A DNA stretch of 64,000 nucleotides from Paenibacillus physcomitrellae. GTDB lineage: Bacteria; Bacillota; Bacilli; Paenibacillales; Paenibacillaceae. The translations under genes were made by a program, and so were the position numbers. Position 1 is the stretch's first letter. The number at the start of each line of letters is the position of its first letter. The notes beneath the pieces are model-generated. The model did not search any database and was not told where the DNA came from. It saw nothing but the letters and a program-made list of their open reading frames with translations. This document shows positions 52,330 to 60,222 of the stretch, one piece after another. The DNA lies in assembly GCF_002240225.1 (NCBI RefSeq), contig NZ_CP022584.1, positions 3,803,094 through 3,867,093 of the forward strand. The letters run 5' to 3'.

Positions 52330-52580
52330 CTGACTAGCAGCCCCCTCGACTTCAACATGGCTCGACTTGCTGAATTGCCTCGTACTCTTCAGAGAACTAT
52401 GATCAATAAGCCGGGACAAGAAAAAAAGGGAATTTCGGCATTTACAATTCTCCAGTAGTTAGATGTGAACAATAGGTTTAGGTTGCCCATTGTGAATAAT
52501 GCTTTACATGTTTGTGAGATCCTCGAAGTAGACCCGCATAAAGTTAATGAACAGGAAGATCGTCGGATATCAGGTTAATT
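52330..52580 (+). pseudogene. Decayed coding remnants after the ABC-3C operon
   Basis: Coherent but broken text: FNMARLAELPRTLQRTMINKPGQEKKGI then a shift, and RFRLPIVNNALHVCEILEVDPHKVNEQEDRRISG ending before the hairpin at 52559. Looks like a degraded gene; family not recognised. Confidence 0.45.
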
Positions 52581-52597
52581 TCCTGACGATTTTTTAT
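52559..52597 (+). terminator. Terminator in the island middle
   Basis: ATCGTC...AGG, loop, CCT...GACGAT then TTTTTTA. Ends transcription coming from the ABC-3C operon. Confidence 0.65.
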
Positions 52598-52702
52598 TTT
52601 TGATTAGCTAAATTATAGTATCTCAATAATTCTTATTACCACTACTTTAAATCACCATAACCTAACTATCATAAAAAGGTATCGGAAATTTTGGGTCTGG
52701 AC

Positions 52703-52885
52703 ATGGCATTTGAACGGAGCTTGGGAAAAAGATTAAGTGAACTACATGCAGTGGAATAACCCAAGAACAGTTAGCAGATTGTGCAGGATTAGGTAGGACA
52801 TGGTTAGTAGAATTGAACGATACGAGTATTCTATAAGCATTCTCGACATAGAAAAAATCGTGAGTGAGTTAAATGTTTCGATGTG
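52703..52885 (+). pseudogene. Frameshifted XRE-type regulator
   Basis: Reading across a stop and two frame changes: MAFERSLGKRLSELHA, ITQEQLADCAGLGRTWLVELN, ILDIEKIVSELNVSM. That is the helix-turn-helix of a Cro/C1-type regulator, with ITQEQLA and RTWLVELE-like helices. Broken, so not functional as read. It probably once controlled an island gene. Confidence 0.75.
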
Positions 52886-53076
52886 ATACTGGGACAAAAA
52901 AGCCCTACTTAAAGAATTCAGAGAGTCAAATCTTCCTTAGGGAGGCTTCAAGACAATTGTCGTAATACTTTTGCCCTTTTCAAAGATGGTGATTTAAGAT
53001 AATAGTATTGTAATGAATACCTATGAAAAGTATTATTTGGGTAACTAGAAACACGGTCGAAAAGAGGAGGATTTCT

Positions 53077-53589
53077 ATGTCGTACCTAACATTCAATAAG
53101 TTGAACAATATGTCTCAGTCGATTCAAAAGTCTCTTAATGAAAATTACCAATTCAGCACTTCAAATACGGTTTTCTTGTCCCATCGTCACGACGATAAGG
53201 AAGAGGTTAAGAAAGCGGTTGGGTTTTTAGCGCAATTTGGTCAAAGGACATATATTGATTGGCTTGACCACAGTATGCCTAGCCAGACATCATCTGAGAC
53301 GGCTGAGAAGCTGAAACAGAGAATTAACGTTTCAAATAAATTCGTGTTATTGGCAACACCGGGAAGCATTCAATCAATTTGGATACCATGGGAGCTTGGG
53401 CTAGCTGATGGAGCGAAAGGAATGGATAGAATAGCTATCCTCCCACTTTTGTATAAAGATACGACTTGGGATGAAAGGGAATATTACGGTCTATACAATT
53501 ACATAGAACAAGTTGCTGATGGGCGGTGGGGTGTTTTTAAGCAAGGAGAATCAAATGGAGTTACTTTAGAGCACTGGTTTGAATTGTGA
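53077..53589 (+). CDS. thsB: TIR-domain protein, Thoeris sensor (ThsB type)
   Basis: 170 aa; GAGGAGG six bases before the ATG at 53077, so this start is chosen over 53023. TIR-like fold: TVFLSHRHDDKEEVKKAVGFLAQFGQRTYIDWLDHSMP, FVLLATPGSIQSIWIPWELGLADG. The Glu in WELG corresponds to the catalytic Glu of NAD-cleaving TIR proteins. Senses phage and makes a cyclic or His-linked ADP-ribose signal in known Thoeris systems (family knowledge). Overlaps or nearly touches the ThsA gene and shares its operon. Confidence 0.82.
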   Translation: MSYLTFNKLNNMSQSIQKSLNENYQFSTSNTVFLSHRHDDKEEVKKAVGFLAQFGQRTYIDWLDHSMPSQTSSETAEKLKQRINVSNKFVLLATPGSIQSIWIPWELGLADGAKGMDRIAILPLLYKDTTWDEREYYGLYNYIEQVADGRWGVFKQGESNGVTLEHWFEL

Positions 53590-53606
53590 ATACAGGAGGA
53601 TTATCT

Positions 53607-55052
53607 ATGGATAAAGATATTGCCGAATTTCTGAAAACTTATAAAACTGCTATTGAGGAGTCTAATGCGGCTGTATTTGCGGGCGCAGGATTGTCTAAAC
53701 CTGCGGGATTTGTGAACTGGAAGGAACTGCTTCGAGATATCGCTGAAGAAATCAATTTAAATATTGATAAAGAAAGTGATCTTATAGCAGTAGCGCAATA
53801 CCATGTTAATGAGAACGGTGGAAACAGAGGGAAAATAAATCAGGCATTGATTGACGAATTTACAAAGGATGTCGAAATCACCGAAAATCATAAAATTTTA
53901 GCAAGGCTGCCTATAGATACATATTGGACAACCAACTATGATAATCTAATCGAGGAAGCCTTGAAGATTGAAGGAAAAAGAATCGACTCGAAAATAACGA
54001 CCGAAAACTTAGCGGTAACAAAACCGAATAGTGATGCTAAGATTTATAAAATGCACGGGGATATTTCATTACCTCATGAGGCCGTTTTAACTAAAGATGA
54101 TTACGAAAATTATAACAACAAGCGGCAGCTATTTACTACGGCTCTTCAAGGCGACCTCGTTTCAAAAACGATGTTGTTTATTGGATTTAGTTTTGATGAT
54201 CCCAATTTGGAATATATTTTGAGTCGCATAAGAATCCTTTTGGGTCAGAATCAACGTACTCATTACTGCTTTATGAAGCAGGTGCAGCGAGATGATTTTA
54301 AGGAAGAATCAGATTTTTTATATGCTGAGATAAAGCAGAAGTTAAAAGTGAATGATCTGAAAAGATATAGCATTAAAGTGCTTCTGGTAAGTCAATATGA
54401 GGATATTACGGCTATCCTCAAGGAAGTGGAACAGCAATATAAGAGAAGAAATTTATTTGTATCCGGTAGTGCTTCTAACTATGGAAATTGGGGAGAGCAG
54501 CGCTGCTTAGAGTTCGCAAGTAACCTCAGTAAAGCAATAATCCAAAACGGGAACAATATTGTAACTGGTTTTGGTCTCGGAGTTGGCAGTTGTGTAATCT
54601 CGGGTGCGTTGGAAGAAATCTATAAAACGAGAAGTCAGCGGGTAGAAGAACGTCTGATTTCGAGACCTTTTCCCCAAAATACAACTGGTCAAATCCCTAT
54701 AAAGGAATTGTGGACTAAACACAGAAATAACATGATTCAAAACGTAGGGATTTCCGTTTTTATGTTTGGTAATAAAATTGATGCTTCAACTGGTGCTGTA
54801 ATAGAAGCAAATGGCATGATTGAAGAGTTCGAAATAAGCGTGAATCTCGGCGTAATACCCATTCCCATTGGTGCGACCGACTTTACTGCTAAAAAAATAT
54901 GGGAGACTGTTTTAAATGATTTTGACGGGTATGTTCCCGATGTTGGACTGAGAGATAGGTATCAATTGCTGGGCGATGTGAGCCAGACTGACAAAGTGTT
55001 GATTAACACTGTAATTGAAATTGTGAATATGCTTGAAAAAAGAAAAAGGTAA
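53607..55052 (+). CDS. thsA: Thoeris NADase ThsA (SIR2 plus SLOG/STALD)
   Basis: 481 aa; AGGAGG seven bases before the ATG at 53607. N-terminal SIR2 NADase domain: AAVFAGAGLSKPAGFVNW, WTTNYDNLIEEAL (catalytic Asn region), IYKMHGDISLP (catalytic His), MLFIGFSFDDPNLEYIL. C-terminal SLOG/STALD signal-binding domain: LFVSGSASNYGNWGEQ, IVTGFGLGVGSCVISGALEE, IEEFEISVNLGVIPIPIGAT. In characterised systems the second domain binds the TIR product and turns on NAD degradation, killing the infected cell. Identified by domain order and by flanking TIR genes. Confidence 0.9.
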   Translation: MDKDIAEFLKTYKTAIEESNAAVFAGAGLSKPAGFVNWKELLRDIAEEINLNIDKESDLIAVAQYHVNENGGNRGKINQALIDEFTKDVEITENHKILARLPIDTYWTTNYDNLIEEALKIEGKRIDSKITTENLAVTKPNSDAKIYKMHGDISLPHEAVLTKDDYENYNNKRQLFTTALQGDLVSKTMLFIGFSFDDPNLEYILSRIRILLGQNQRTHYCFMKQVQRDDFKEESDFLYAEIKQKLKVNDLKRYSIKVLLVSQYEDITAILKEVEQQYKRRNLFVSGSASNYGNWGEQRCLEFASNLSKAIIQNGNNIVTGFGLGVGSCVISGALEEIYKTRSQRVEERLISRPFPQNTTGQIPIKELWTKHRNNMIQNVGISVFMFGNKIDASTGAVIEANGMIEEFEISVNLGVIPIPIGATDFTAKKIWETVLNDFDGYVPDVGLRDRYQLLGDVSQTDKVLINTVIEIVNMLEKRKR

Positions 55053-55071
55053 TAAAGGGGGAGGTTCAGGT

Positions 55072-55716
55072 ATGGCACGTAAAACATTCATTTCTTATAA
55101 GTATAGCGAAGCTCAACATACAAGAGATCGAATAATTAAGGCTCTTGGCGCAGATGCTCGTTATTATCAAGGTGAAACCAGCACCTCGCCTAATTTGACA
55201 GACAGAAAGACAGAAACCATTAAAAATCATCTTAAGAGCATGATTTTTGATACTTCGGTAACTATTGTTGTTATCTCTCCAAATATGAAGCAGAGTAACT
55301 GGATTGACTGGGAGATTGAATACTCTTTGAAGGAGATTACTAGAGAAGACAGAACGTCAAGAAGTAATGGCATTGTAGGTGTAATCCAAAAAGATTATTA
55401 TTTTGGTGGATATGGGTGGATTCTTAGTTCGGTTACAAATTCTGATGGTTGCAAGTCAAGAAGCATTGATGAAAGCAAGTTGTATGAGATTATCATCAAG
55501 AATCGTACAAACCAAAAAGATCCTGTATATGTTTGCCCAAATTGCCAGAGTGTTGATTCTCTAAATGGCTCGTATATCTCCTTGGTAACTGAAGATGATT
55601 TTGTCGCAAGTCCGGATACGTATATCGAAAATGCATATGAGAAGAGTAAACGGATTAATGATTTCGAAATTACAAAAACGATTAAAACTCAACAGAATTG
55701 GTGGTCACCATGGTGA
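55072..55716 (+). CDS. thsB: Second TIR-domain protein, Thoeris sensor (MTH538-like)
   Basis: 214 aa; GGGGGAGG before the ATG at 55072. TIR-like fold of the MTH538/DUF1863 kind: KTFISYKYSEAQHTRDRIIKALGADARYYQGE, TVTIVVISPNMKQSNWIDWEIEYSLKEI with the catalytic Glu in DWEIEYSL. A CPNC motif near residue 168 (VYVCPNCQSV) is an extra. Distinct from the TIR protein on the other side of ThsA, so it probably answers a different trigger. Ends the operon; a perfect terminator follows. Confidence 0.85.
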   Translation: MARKTFISYKYSEAQHTRDRIIKALGADARYYQGETSTSPNLTDRKTETIKNHLKSMIFDTSVTIVVISPNMKQSNWIDWEIEYSLKEITREDRTSRSNGIVGVIQKDYYFGGYGWILSSVTNSDGCKSRSIDESKLYEIIIKNRTNQKDPVYVCPNCQSVDSLNGSYISLVTEDDFVASPDTYIENAYEKSKRINDFEITKTIKTQQNWWSPW

Positions 55717-55737
55717 ATCAATAAATTTAACTTAAAC

Positions 55738-55779
55738 AAAAAGCTGCGTTATGAAACTCCTCATAACGCAGCTTTTTGT
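55738..55779 (+). terminator. Terminator of the Thoeris operon
   Basis: AAAAAGCTGCGTTATGA (55738-55754) and TCATAACGCAGCTTTTT (55761-55777) are exact complements around a 6-nt loop. Confidence 0.93.
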
Positions 55780-55869
55780 GCTATCTACTATTGAAATTGG
55801 TCATTTTACCGCTACAATTGATATACCGAACAACGTGGTAAATGAATAGTAATTAACTCTATAATGCAC

Positions 55870-56055
55870 ACCTATTCCCATACGGTCGGCATCCGTGCGG
55901 TAACGTCCATCGACGGCATGACCGCCGACTGGGCGCGTATCCCTTGGGACGTGCTGGAGAAGATCTCCGTACGTATTGTTAACGAAGTGGAGAACGTGAA
56001 CCGCGTCGTGTACGACATTACCTCGAAGCCGCCGGCGACGATTGAGTGGGAATAG
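55870..56055 (+). pseudogene. Duplicated guaA 3' end (right attachment site)
   Basis: Encodes the last 61 residues of GuaA ([21 protein letters not shown] to ATIEWE and stop) with one residue changed against the intact gene (Tyr to His). There is no start or ribosome site, so it is a remnant, not a gene. It was displaced from the chromosome when the island entered and marks the right end. Confidence 0.93.
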
Positions 56056-56075
56056 TCTGCTAAACGTTTAATTTC

Positions 56076-56110
56076 AAAACCGTATCCTGACTTAGGGATA
56101 CGGTTTTTTG
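56076..56110 (+). terminator. Ancestral guaA terminator
   Basis: AAAACCGTATCC, loop, GGATACGGTTTTTT. It lies just behind the guaA 3' copy, where the original guaA terminator should be. Confidence 0.85.
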
Positions 56111-56436
56111 CGTTCTATGTATTTCTATATATTCCTAAGTATTTTAATGTATTTCATCCTGTTCCATCTTAAGCGGCAGAGTCAGAGTCACATAACAATC
56201 CTAACGCCTCCCTTTCATCTGCGTATTTCTGCAAATGAAGGGGATTTTTTTAATCTTCACTTGCTCACATTCGTATTGCTTATTATACTTAAGTGAATTA
56301 AGCATTTTTATGAATGCAGCTGCTTGGTGCTAAGTGCATATCCATATCCACATCGATATTCGCATCCACCTCCATATCCAAATGCCGAATTTGCATGTAT
56401 CTGAATACTCCCTCAAAGAAGGAGCTGACTATAACG
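56111..56436. other. Intergenic region before the DeoR gene
   Basis: No credible gene; AT-rich. Holds a second terminator-like hairpin (56210-56251) and a few CATATCC/CATCCAC-like short motifs. Confidence 0.55.
56210..56251 (+). terminator. Second terminator-like hairpin after the island
   Basis: CCCTTTCAT and ATGAAGGGG pair (one G-U) around a 16-nt loop, followed by ATTTTTTTAAT. Confidence 0.6.
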
Positions 56437-57222
56437 ATGTACCAGGAACAAAGGTTAACCTGGATCAGAACGTATTTGTCTTCCCATAAAACGATCAAAC
56501 TTGAAGAGATCTGCGAAATGCTGGGGGTTTCAAGAGATACGGCACGCAGAGATCTTGTTAAGCTCGATGAACGCGGGGACATTATCCGGGTGAAGGGGGG
56601 AGCGGCTTTGCCGTCCTCAACTCCAGTGCTGATCGACTACACCGCGCGGCAAGCCACCGAAGGGAAAGAGCGGATCGCCCAGAGAGCTGTGTCGCTGATT
56701 CATGACCATTATGATCTGCTGATCGATACATCCTCCACCTGCGCATTGATGGCTAAACATATGGGCCATAAAACGGTTAACGTACTTACCAACTCCATAG
56801 ATCTGGTCGACCTGCTGGGTAAGCATACCGAGATCCAGGCTTTTTTGCTGCCGGGGAAATTTAATAAGAAGCACAGAAATCTGACAGGTCCGAGAACGAT
56901 AGAGATGCTGAACGACTTCAAGGTTGACCAGCTTTTCCTGGGAGCCTGCGGCATTAGCGGGGATGGTTTGACTTCTCCGGACGAAGAGGAAGCTTTCCTG
57001 AAGAAAAAAATGATCAGCCGCGCCCGTCAAGTCGTGCTGCTGGCCGATCATACCAAATTCCAAAGGGAATTCCTGCACAAGGTTTGCGATCTGGAAGACA
57101 TTGATGTCATCGTTACCGATCTAGCGCCGGATGATGACATGAAGGAACAAATGAAAGACCATGACATTGAACTTATTATTCAGGAAGAGAGTGAGGATAT
57201 CGAATGGAAACCATTAAAGTAG
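56437..57222 (+). CDS. DeoR family transcriptional regulator
   Basis: 261 aa. N-terminal helix-turn-helix (IKLEEICEMLGVSRDTARRDLVKLDERGDIIRVKGGAAL) and the DeoR C-terminal sugar-sensing domain (DTSSTCALMAKHM, TNSIDLVDLL, FLGACGISGDGLTSPDEEEAFLKKKMISRARQVVLLADHTKF). The start at 56437 has AAGGAG upstream. Overlaps the oxidoreductase gene by 19 nt; the pair is likely cotranscribed. Ligand probably a phosphorylated sugar or polyol derivative (family rule). Confidence 0.92.
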   Translation: MYQEQRLTWIRTYLSSHKTIKLEEICEMLGVSRDTARRDLVKLDERGDIIRVKGGAALPSSTPVLIDYTARQATEGKERIAQRAVSLIHDHYDLLIDTSSTCALMAKHMGHKTVNVLTNSIDLVDLLGKHTEIQAFLLPGKFNKKHRNLTGPRTIEMLNDFKVDQLFLGACGISGDGLTSPDEEEAFLKKKMISRARQVVLLADHTKFQREFLHKVCDLEDIDVIVTDLAPDDDMKEQMKDHDIELIIQEESEDIEWKPLK

Positions 57223-58262
57223 GGTTGGTTGGCTACGGTTTGTCGGGAGCTACCTTTCATGCGCCGCTAATGGGCGTGTTAGAAGAGTTTGAAATAGCCA
57301 AAGTGGTTAGCTCTAATACAGACAAGGTACAGCAGGATTTGAAAAATGCGGAGGTTGTAAGCAGCCTGGAACAGGTGCTGGCTGACCCGGCAATTGATCT
57401 GGTCGTGATTACAACGCCGACTCATCTGCATTTTGAAATGGCCAAACAAAGCCTCATGGCCGGCAAACATGTCATCCTGGAGAAGCCTATGGTCGTAGAA
57501 GCGAGGGAGGCCACAGAGCTGATCCGCATAGCCGAGGAACAAGGGCTGCTGTTAAGCGTCTATCACAACCGGAGATGGGACAATGATTTTCTGACGGTGA
57601 AGAAGCTGGTGAACGAGGGGGCGCTTGGCGAAATCAATACTTACCAGGTTCATTTTGACCGTTTCAGACCACATGTCAGAGACCGCTGGAGAGAACAGCC
57701 TTTCCCTGGATCGGGTACGCTGTATGATTTAGGCTCCCACCTCATTGATCAGGCCCTAAACCTGTTTGGCTGGCCGGAATCTATATCAGCTGATGTGTTC
57801 GGGCAAAGAGAGAACGCGCAGACTGATGACTATTTCCATCTTGTGCTCGGATATAGCAAACTGCGGGTTATTTTGCATGCCGGCTCTATCGTGGCTGGGA
57901 ATGGTCCCCGTTTTCAGGTACACGGCAGCAAGGGCAGCTTTATCAAATATGGAATTGACGGACAGGAGAATTTGCTAAAAGAAGGTCACAAGCCTGCAGA
58001 CTCTTCCTTTGGAGCAGATCAACCGGAGTTTTACGGCAAGCTCATTACTGTGGACGGAGAAACGGAGAAGCAGGACACGATCGAAACTTTACCGGGCTCC
58101 TATTTGACTTATTACAAGCAAATTGCTGCAAGCCTGCTGCAAGGAGCCAAACCTCCTGTAACGGCTCAAGAAGGTTTGGCGGTTATTGCTATTATTGAAG
58201 CAGCGCTCGCAAGCAGCAAGGAGAAGAAAACGATCGTTCTGGATCGGTATAAAGAGTTTTAG
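57204..58262 (+). CDS. Gfo/Idh/MocA family oxidoreductase
   Basis: 352 aa. Rossmann NAD(P) site VGLVGYGLSGATFHAPLMGVLEEF, EKPMVV (catalytic Lys) and the substrate domain (SGTLYDLGSHLIDQALNLFGWPESI). It resembles YvaA/YdgJ-type dehydrogenases for scyllo-inositol or related polyols. Controlled with the overlapping DeoR gene; substrate not decided. Confidence 0.92.
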   Translation: METIKVGLVGYGLSGATFHAPLMGVLEEFEIAKVVSSNTDKVQQDLKNAEVVSSLEQVLADPAIDLVVITTPTHLHFEMAKQSLMAGKHVILEKPMVVEAREATELIRIAEEQGLLLSVYHNRRWDNDFLTVKKLVNEGALGEINTYQVHFDRFRPHVRDRWREQPFPGSGTLYDLGSHLIDQALNLFGWPESISADVFGQRENAQTDDYFHLVLGYSKLRVILHAGSIVAGNGPRFQVHGSKGSFIKYGIDGQENLLKEGHKPADSSFGADQPEFYGKLITVDGETEKQDTIETLPGSYLTYYKQIAASLLQGAKPPVTAQEGLAVIAIIEAALASSKEKKTIVLDRYKEF

Positions 58263-58358
58263 AATAGTTTTCCGTAATTGGCACAACCTAAAAAGACTAT
58301 ATACTGGAAATGGCGAACGTTTAAAAACGATATAATCCCGAATATTCGTATTTTATCA

Positions 58359-58387
58359 TTGACAAGGTCTCTTTCCGTGCCTAAAAT
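58359..58387 (+). promoter_or_regulatory. Promoter of the purine permease transcript
   Basis: TTGACA (58359-58364), 17-nt spacer, TAAAAT (58382-58387), 70 nt upstream of the riboswitch aptamer. Confidence 0.85.
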
Positions 58388-58456
58388 ATGTTTTGTAACT
58401 GCTATGTAAGGTATCTGTCATGGCATATGAGAACTGCTGCTGACAATTCAATAGTA

Positions 58457-58522
58457 TTCGTATAATTCCGGGAATTGGCCCGGAAGTTTCTACGAGGTCA
58501 CCGTAAATGATCTGGCTACGAA
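58457..58522 (+). ncRNA. Guanine riboswitch (purine class)
   Basis: The aptamer reads TTCGTA TAATTCCGG...CCGG AAGTTTCTACGAGGTC ACCGTAAAT GATCTGG CTACGAA: P1 pairs TTCGTA with TACGAA, and L2 and L3 carry the usual kissing-loop bases. The pairing base before P1 is C (CTACGAA, equivalent to C74), so guanine or hypoxanthine is the ligand, not adenine. Guanine binding would favour the downstream terminator and shut off the permease. Confidence 0.93.
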
Positions 58523-58628
58523 GTGAGAAGACGCGCACCCTGCAAGGCTGTTTTGGCCTGCTGAAGGCTGCTGCAGAAATGGGTTTGCGAATCGAATTTG
58601 CGAATCCGTCTTCTTGGCTACTGCGAGG

Positions 58629-58662
58629 ACCCGGGGAATAGATGTATGCCCGGGTTGTTTGT
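58629..58662 (+). terminator. Expression-platform terminator of the riboswitch
   Basis: ACCCGGG (58629-58635) and CCCGGGT (58649-58655) with TTGTTTGT after. Likely the ligand-dependent terminator before the permease gene. Confidence 0.65.
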
Positions 58663-58721
58663 CGTTCCTGCAGTTCTTGCGGGTTTTGAGGTTTATGATT
58701 ATTTAAGGGGGATTTAGGTAA

Positions 58722-60092
58722 ATGGATCGTTTTTTCAAGCTGAAAGAGAACGGCACATCGGTAAGAACCGAAATTATCGCGGGCATTACCACCTTCATGA
58801 CGATGGCGTACATCCTGTTCGTGAACAACTTGTTCCTGGGACCGGATGGGGCCGGTATTCCGGCTGACGGCGTATTTTTCGCAACGTGCGTAGGCGCAGG
58901 CCTGATTACCATCATCATGGGCTTGTTCGTTAACATTCCGATCGCGCTGGCGCCGGGTATGGGTCTGAACGCTTATTTCATGACCGTCGTGCTCAGCTCG
59001 GACGGAAGAATTACTTGGCAGGCGGCTTTGGGCGCCGTGTTTATTTCGGGGATTATTTTCCTGATTCTGACGGTAACGAAGATTCGCCAGCTCCTGATTG
59101 TGGCTCTGCCGCAAAGCTTGAAGGCTGCAATTACAGTAGGTATTGGTTTGTTCGTAGCCAGCATCGGCCTTAAACTGAGCAACCTGATTGGCGTTAACTT
59201 GTCCGGTGTTACAGATCCAACTCAGACGATCGGCGGAAGCAGCATCAACTTTACGTTTGGCGATATGGTACACAGCCATGAAGTGCAGCTGACTCTGATT
59301 GGTCTGATCCTCATTGCGATTCTGATGGCGCTTCGCGTGAAAGGTGCGCTGCTGATCGGCATCGTGGCGACTACGCTGATCGGTATCCCTATGGATGTTA
59401 CCAACACAAGCGGTTTGTCTGGAGCGACCTGGTTCCCGAACCTGAATGATCTGGCTGTCGGCAAATTTGATCTTGGCGCTGCCTTTAAACTCGGTTTGTT
59501 CGAAATCGTATTTGTCTTCACGTTCGTCGAGCTGTTTGACACCTTCGGCACGCTGGTAGGTACGGCTACTCGCGCCGGCTTGATGAAGGACAAAGAGAAA
59601 GGCGAGAAAATGATCGGGAAAGCAATGCTGGTAGACGCTGTCGGCGTCAGTGCCGGTGCCGCTCTCGGTACAAGTACGGTTACGTCCTATGTGGAAAGTA
59701 CGGCGGGTGTTGCCGAGGGCGGACGTACAGGTCTTACAGCAATTACGACCGGCGTATTGTTCCTGCTGTCCCTGTTTATCGCACCGCTTGCGGGCGTTGT
59801 GCCTAGTGCTGCTACGGCCCCGGCGCTGATTATCGTCGGCGTGCTGATGATGGGACAAGTGAAGAGCATCGAATGGGATGATTTCCTGTATGCCTTCCCT
59901 GCTTTTGTAACGATTATTTTGATGCCATTTACCGGCAGCATCGCGAACGGAATTTCGGCAGGCATTTTGTCTTACGTCATTCTAGCCCTTTGCAGCAACC
60001 TGGTATCCAAGAACAAAGTGAAGATCCACTGGCTGATGTGGGTGCTGGCGGTTATCGTACTTGCCCGTTATATTTTTATCGGCTCGGAATAA
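58722..60092 (+). CDS. pbuG: Hypoxanthine/guanine permease, NCS2 family
   Basis: 456 aa multi-pass membrane protein of the AzgA-like NCS2 type: TEIIAGITTFMTMAYILFVN start, APGMGLNAYF, VELFDTFGTLVGTATRAGL and GTSTVTSYVESTAGVAEGGRTGLTA. The guanine riboswitch in its leader supports a purine-base substrate. GGGGGA lies upstream of the ATG. Among Bacillus paralogues PbuG and PbuO are equally close by eye. Confidence 0.92.
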   Translation: MDRFFKLKENGTSVRTEIIAGITTFMTMAYILFVNNLFLGPDGAGIPADGVFFATCVGAGLITIIMGLFVNIPIALAPGMGLNAYFMTVVLSSDGRITWQAALGAVFISGIIFLILTVTKIRQLLIVALPQSLKAAITVGIGLFVASIGLKLSNLIGVNLSGVTDPTQTIGGSSINFTFGDMVHSHEVQLTLIGLILIAILMALRVKGALLIGIVATTLIGIPMDVTNTSGLSGATWFPNLNDLAVGKFDLGAAFKLGLFEIVFVFTFVELFDTFGTLVGTATRAGLMKDKEKGEKMIGKAMLVDAVGVSAGAALGTSTVTSYVESTAGVAEGGRTGLTAITTGVLFLLSLFIAPLAGVVPSAATAPALIIVGVLMMGQVKSIEWDDFLYAFPAFVTIILMPFTGSIANGISAGILSYVILALCSNLVSKNKVKIHWLMWVLAVIVLARYIFIGSE

Positions 60093-60139
60093 GATCCGGC
60101 GGTTTGCAGGTTTTTCACCCTTATCTATCGAAAATAGAG

Positions 60140-60175
60140 AAGCAGTTCGGCTTTTGACGCCGGGCTGCTTTTTTG
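60140..60175 (+). terminator. Terminator after pbuG
   Basis: AAGCAGTTCGGC, loop, GCCGGGCTGCTT then TTTT. Stem with one mismatch, clear T run. Confidence 0.85.
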
Positions 60176-60222
60176 CTTCTACCTATCCATTATCCATTAC
60201 GGCTCGTGAGGTGTGACAATCA

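Larger units (their letters stand above)
47224..56055 (+). mobile_element. Genomic island inserted at the 3' end of guaA
   Basis: Bounded by two copies of the guaA 3' end (47224-47409 and 55870-56055). By hand alignment about 16 of 186 positions differ, nearly all at third codon positions, with 40 identical bases up to the stop codon (47368-47407 and 56014-56053), the likely crossover core. Contents are AT-rich compared with both sides: two defence modules and several decayed genes. No integrase, relaxase or transposase is intact, so the island may be a degenerate or non-autonomous integrative element. The terminator after the distal copy (56076) looks like the ancestral guaA terminator. Confidence 0.85.

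Noticed and set aside
56108..56296. Small hydrophobic open frame after the island
   Set aside because: Starts in the terminator tail, has no ribosome site, and contains a second terminator-like hairpin.
58356..59858. Long minus-strand open frame opposite the purine permease
   Set aside because: Shadow of the permease gene and riboswitch; its composition (Arg/Gln/His rich) is that of a reverse-strand artefact.
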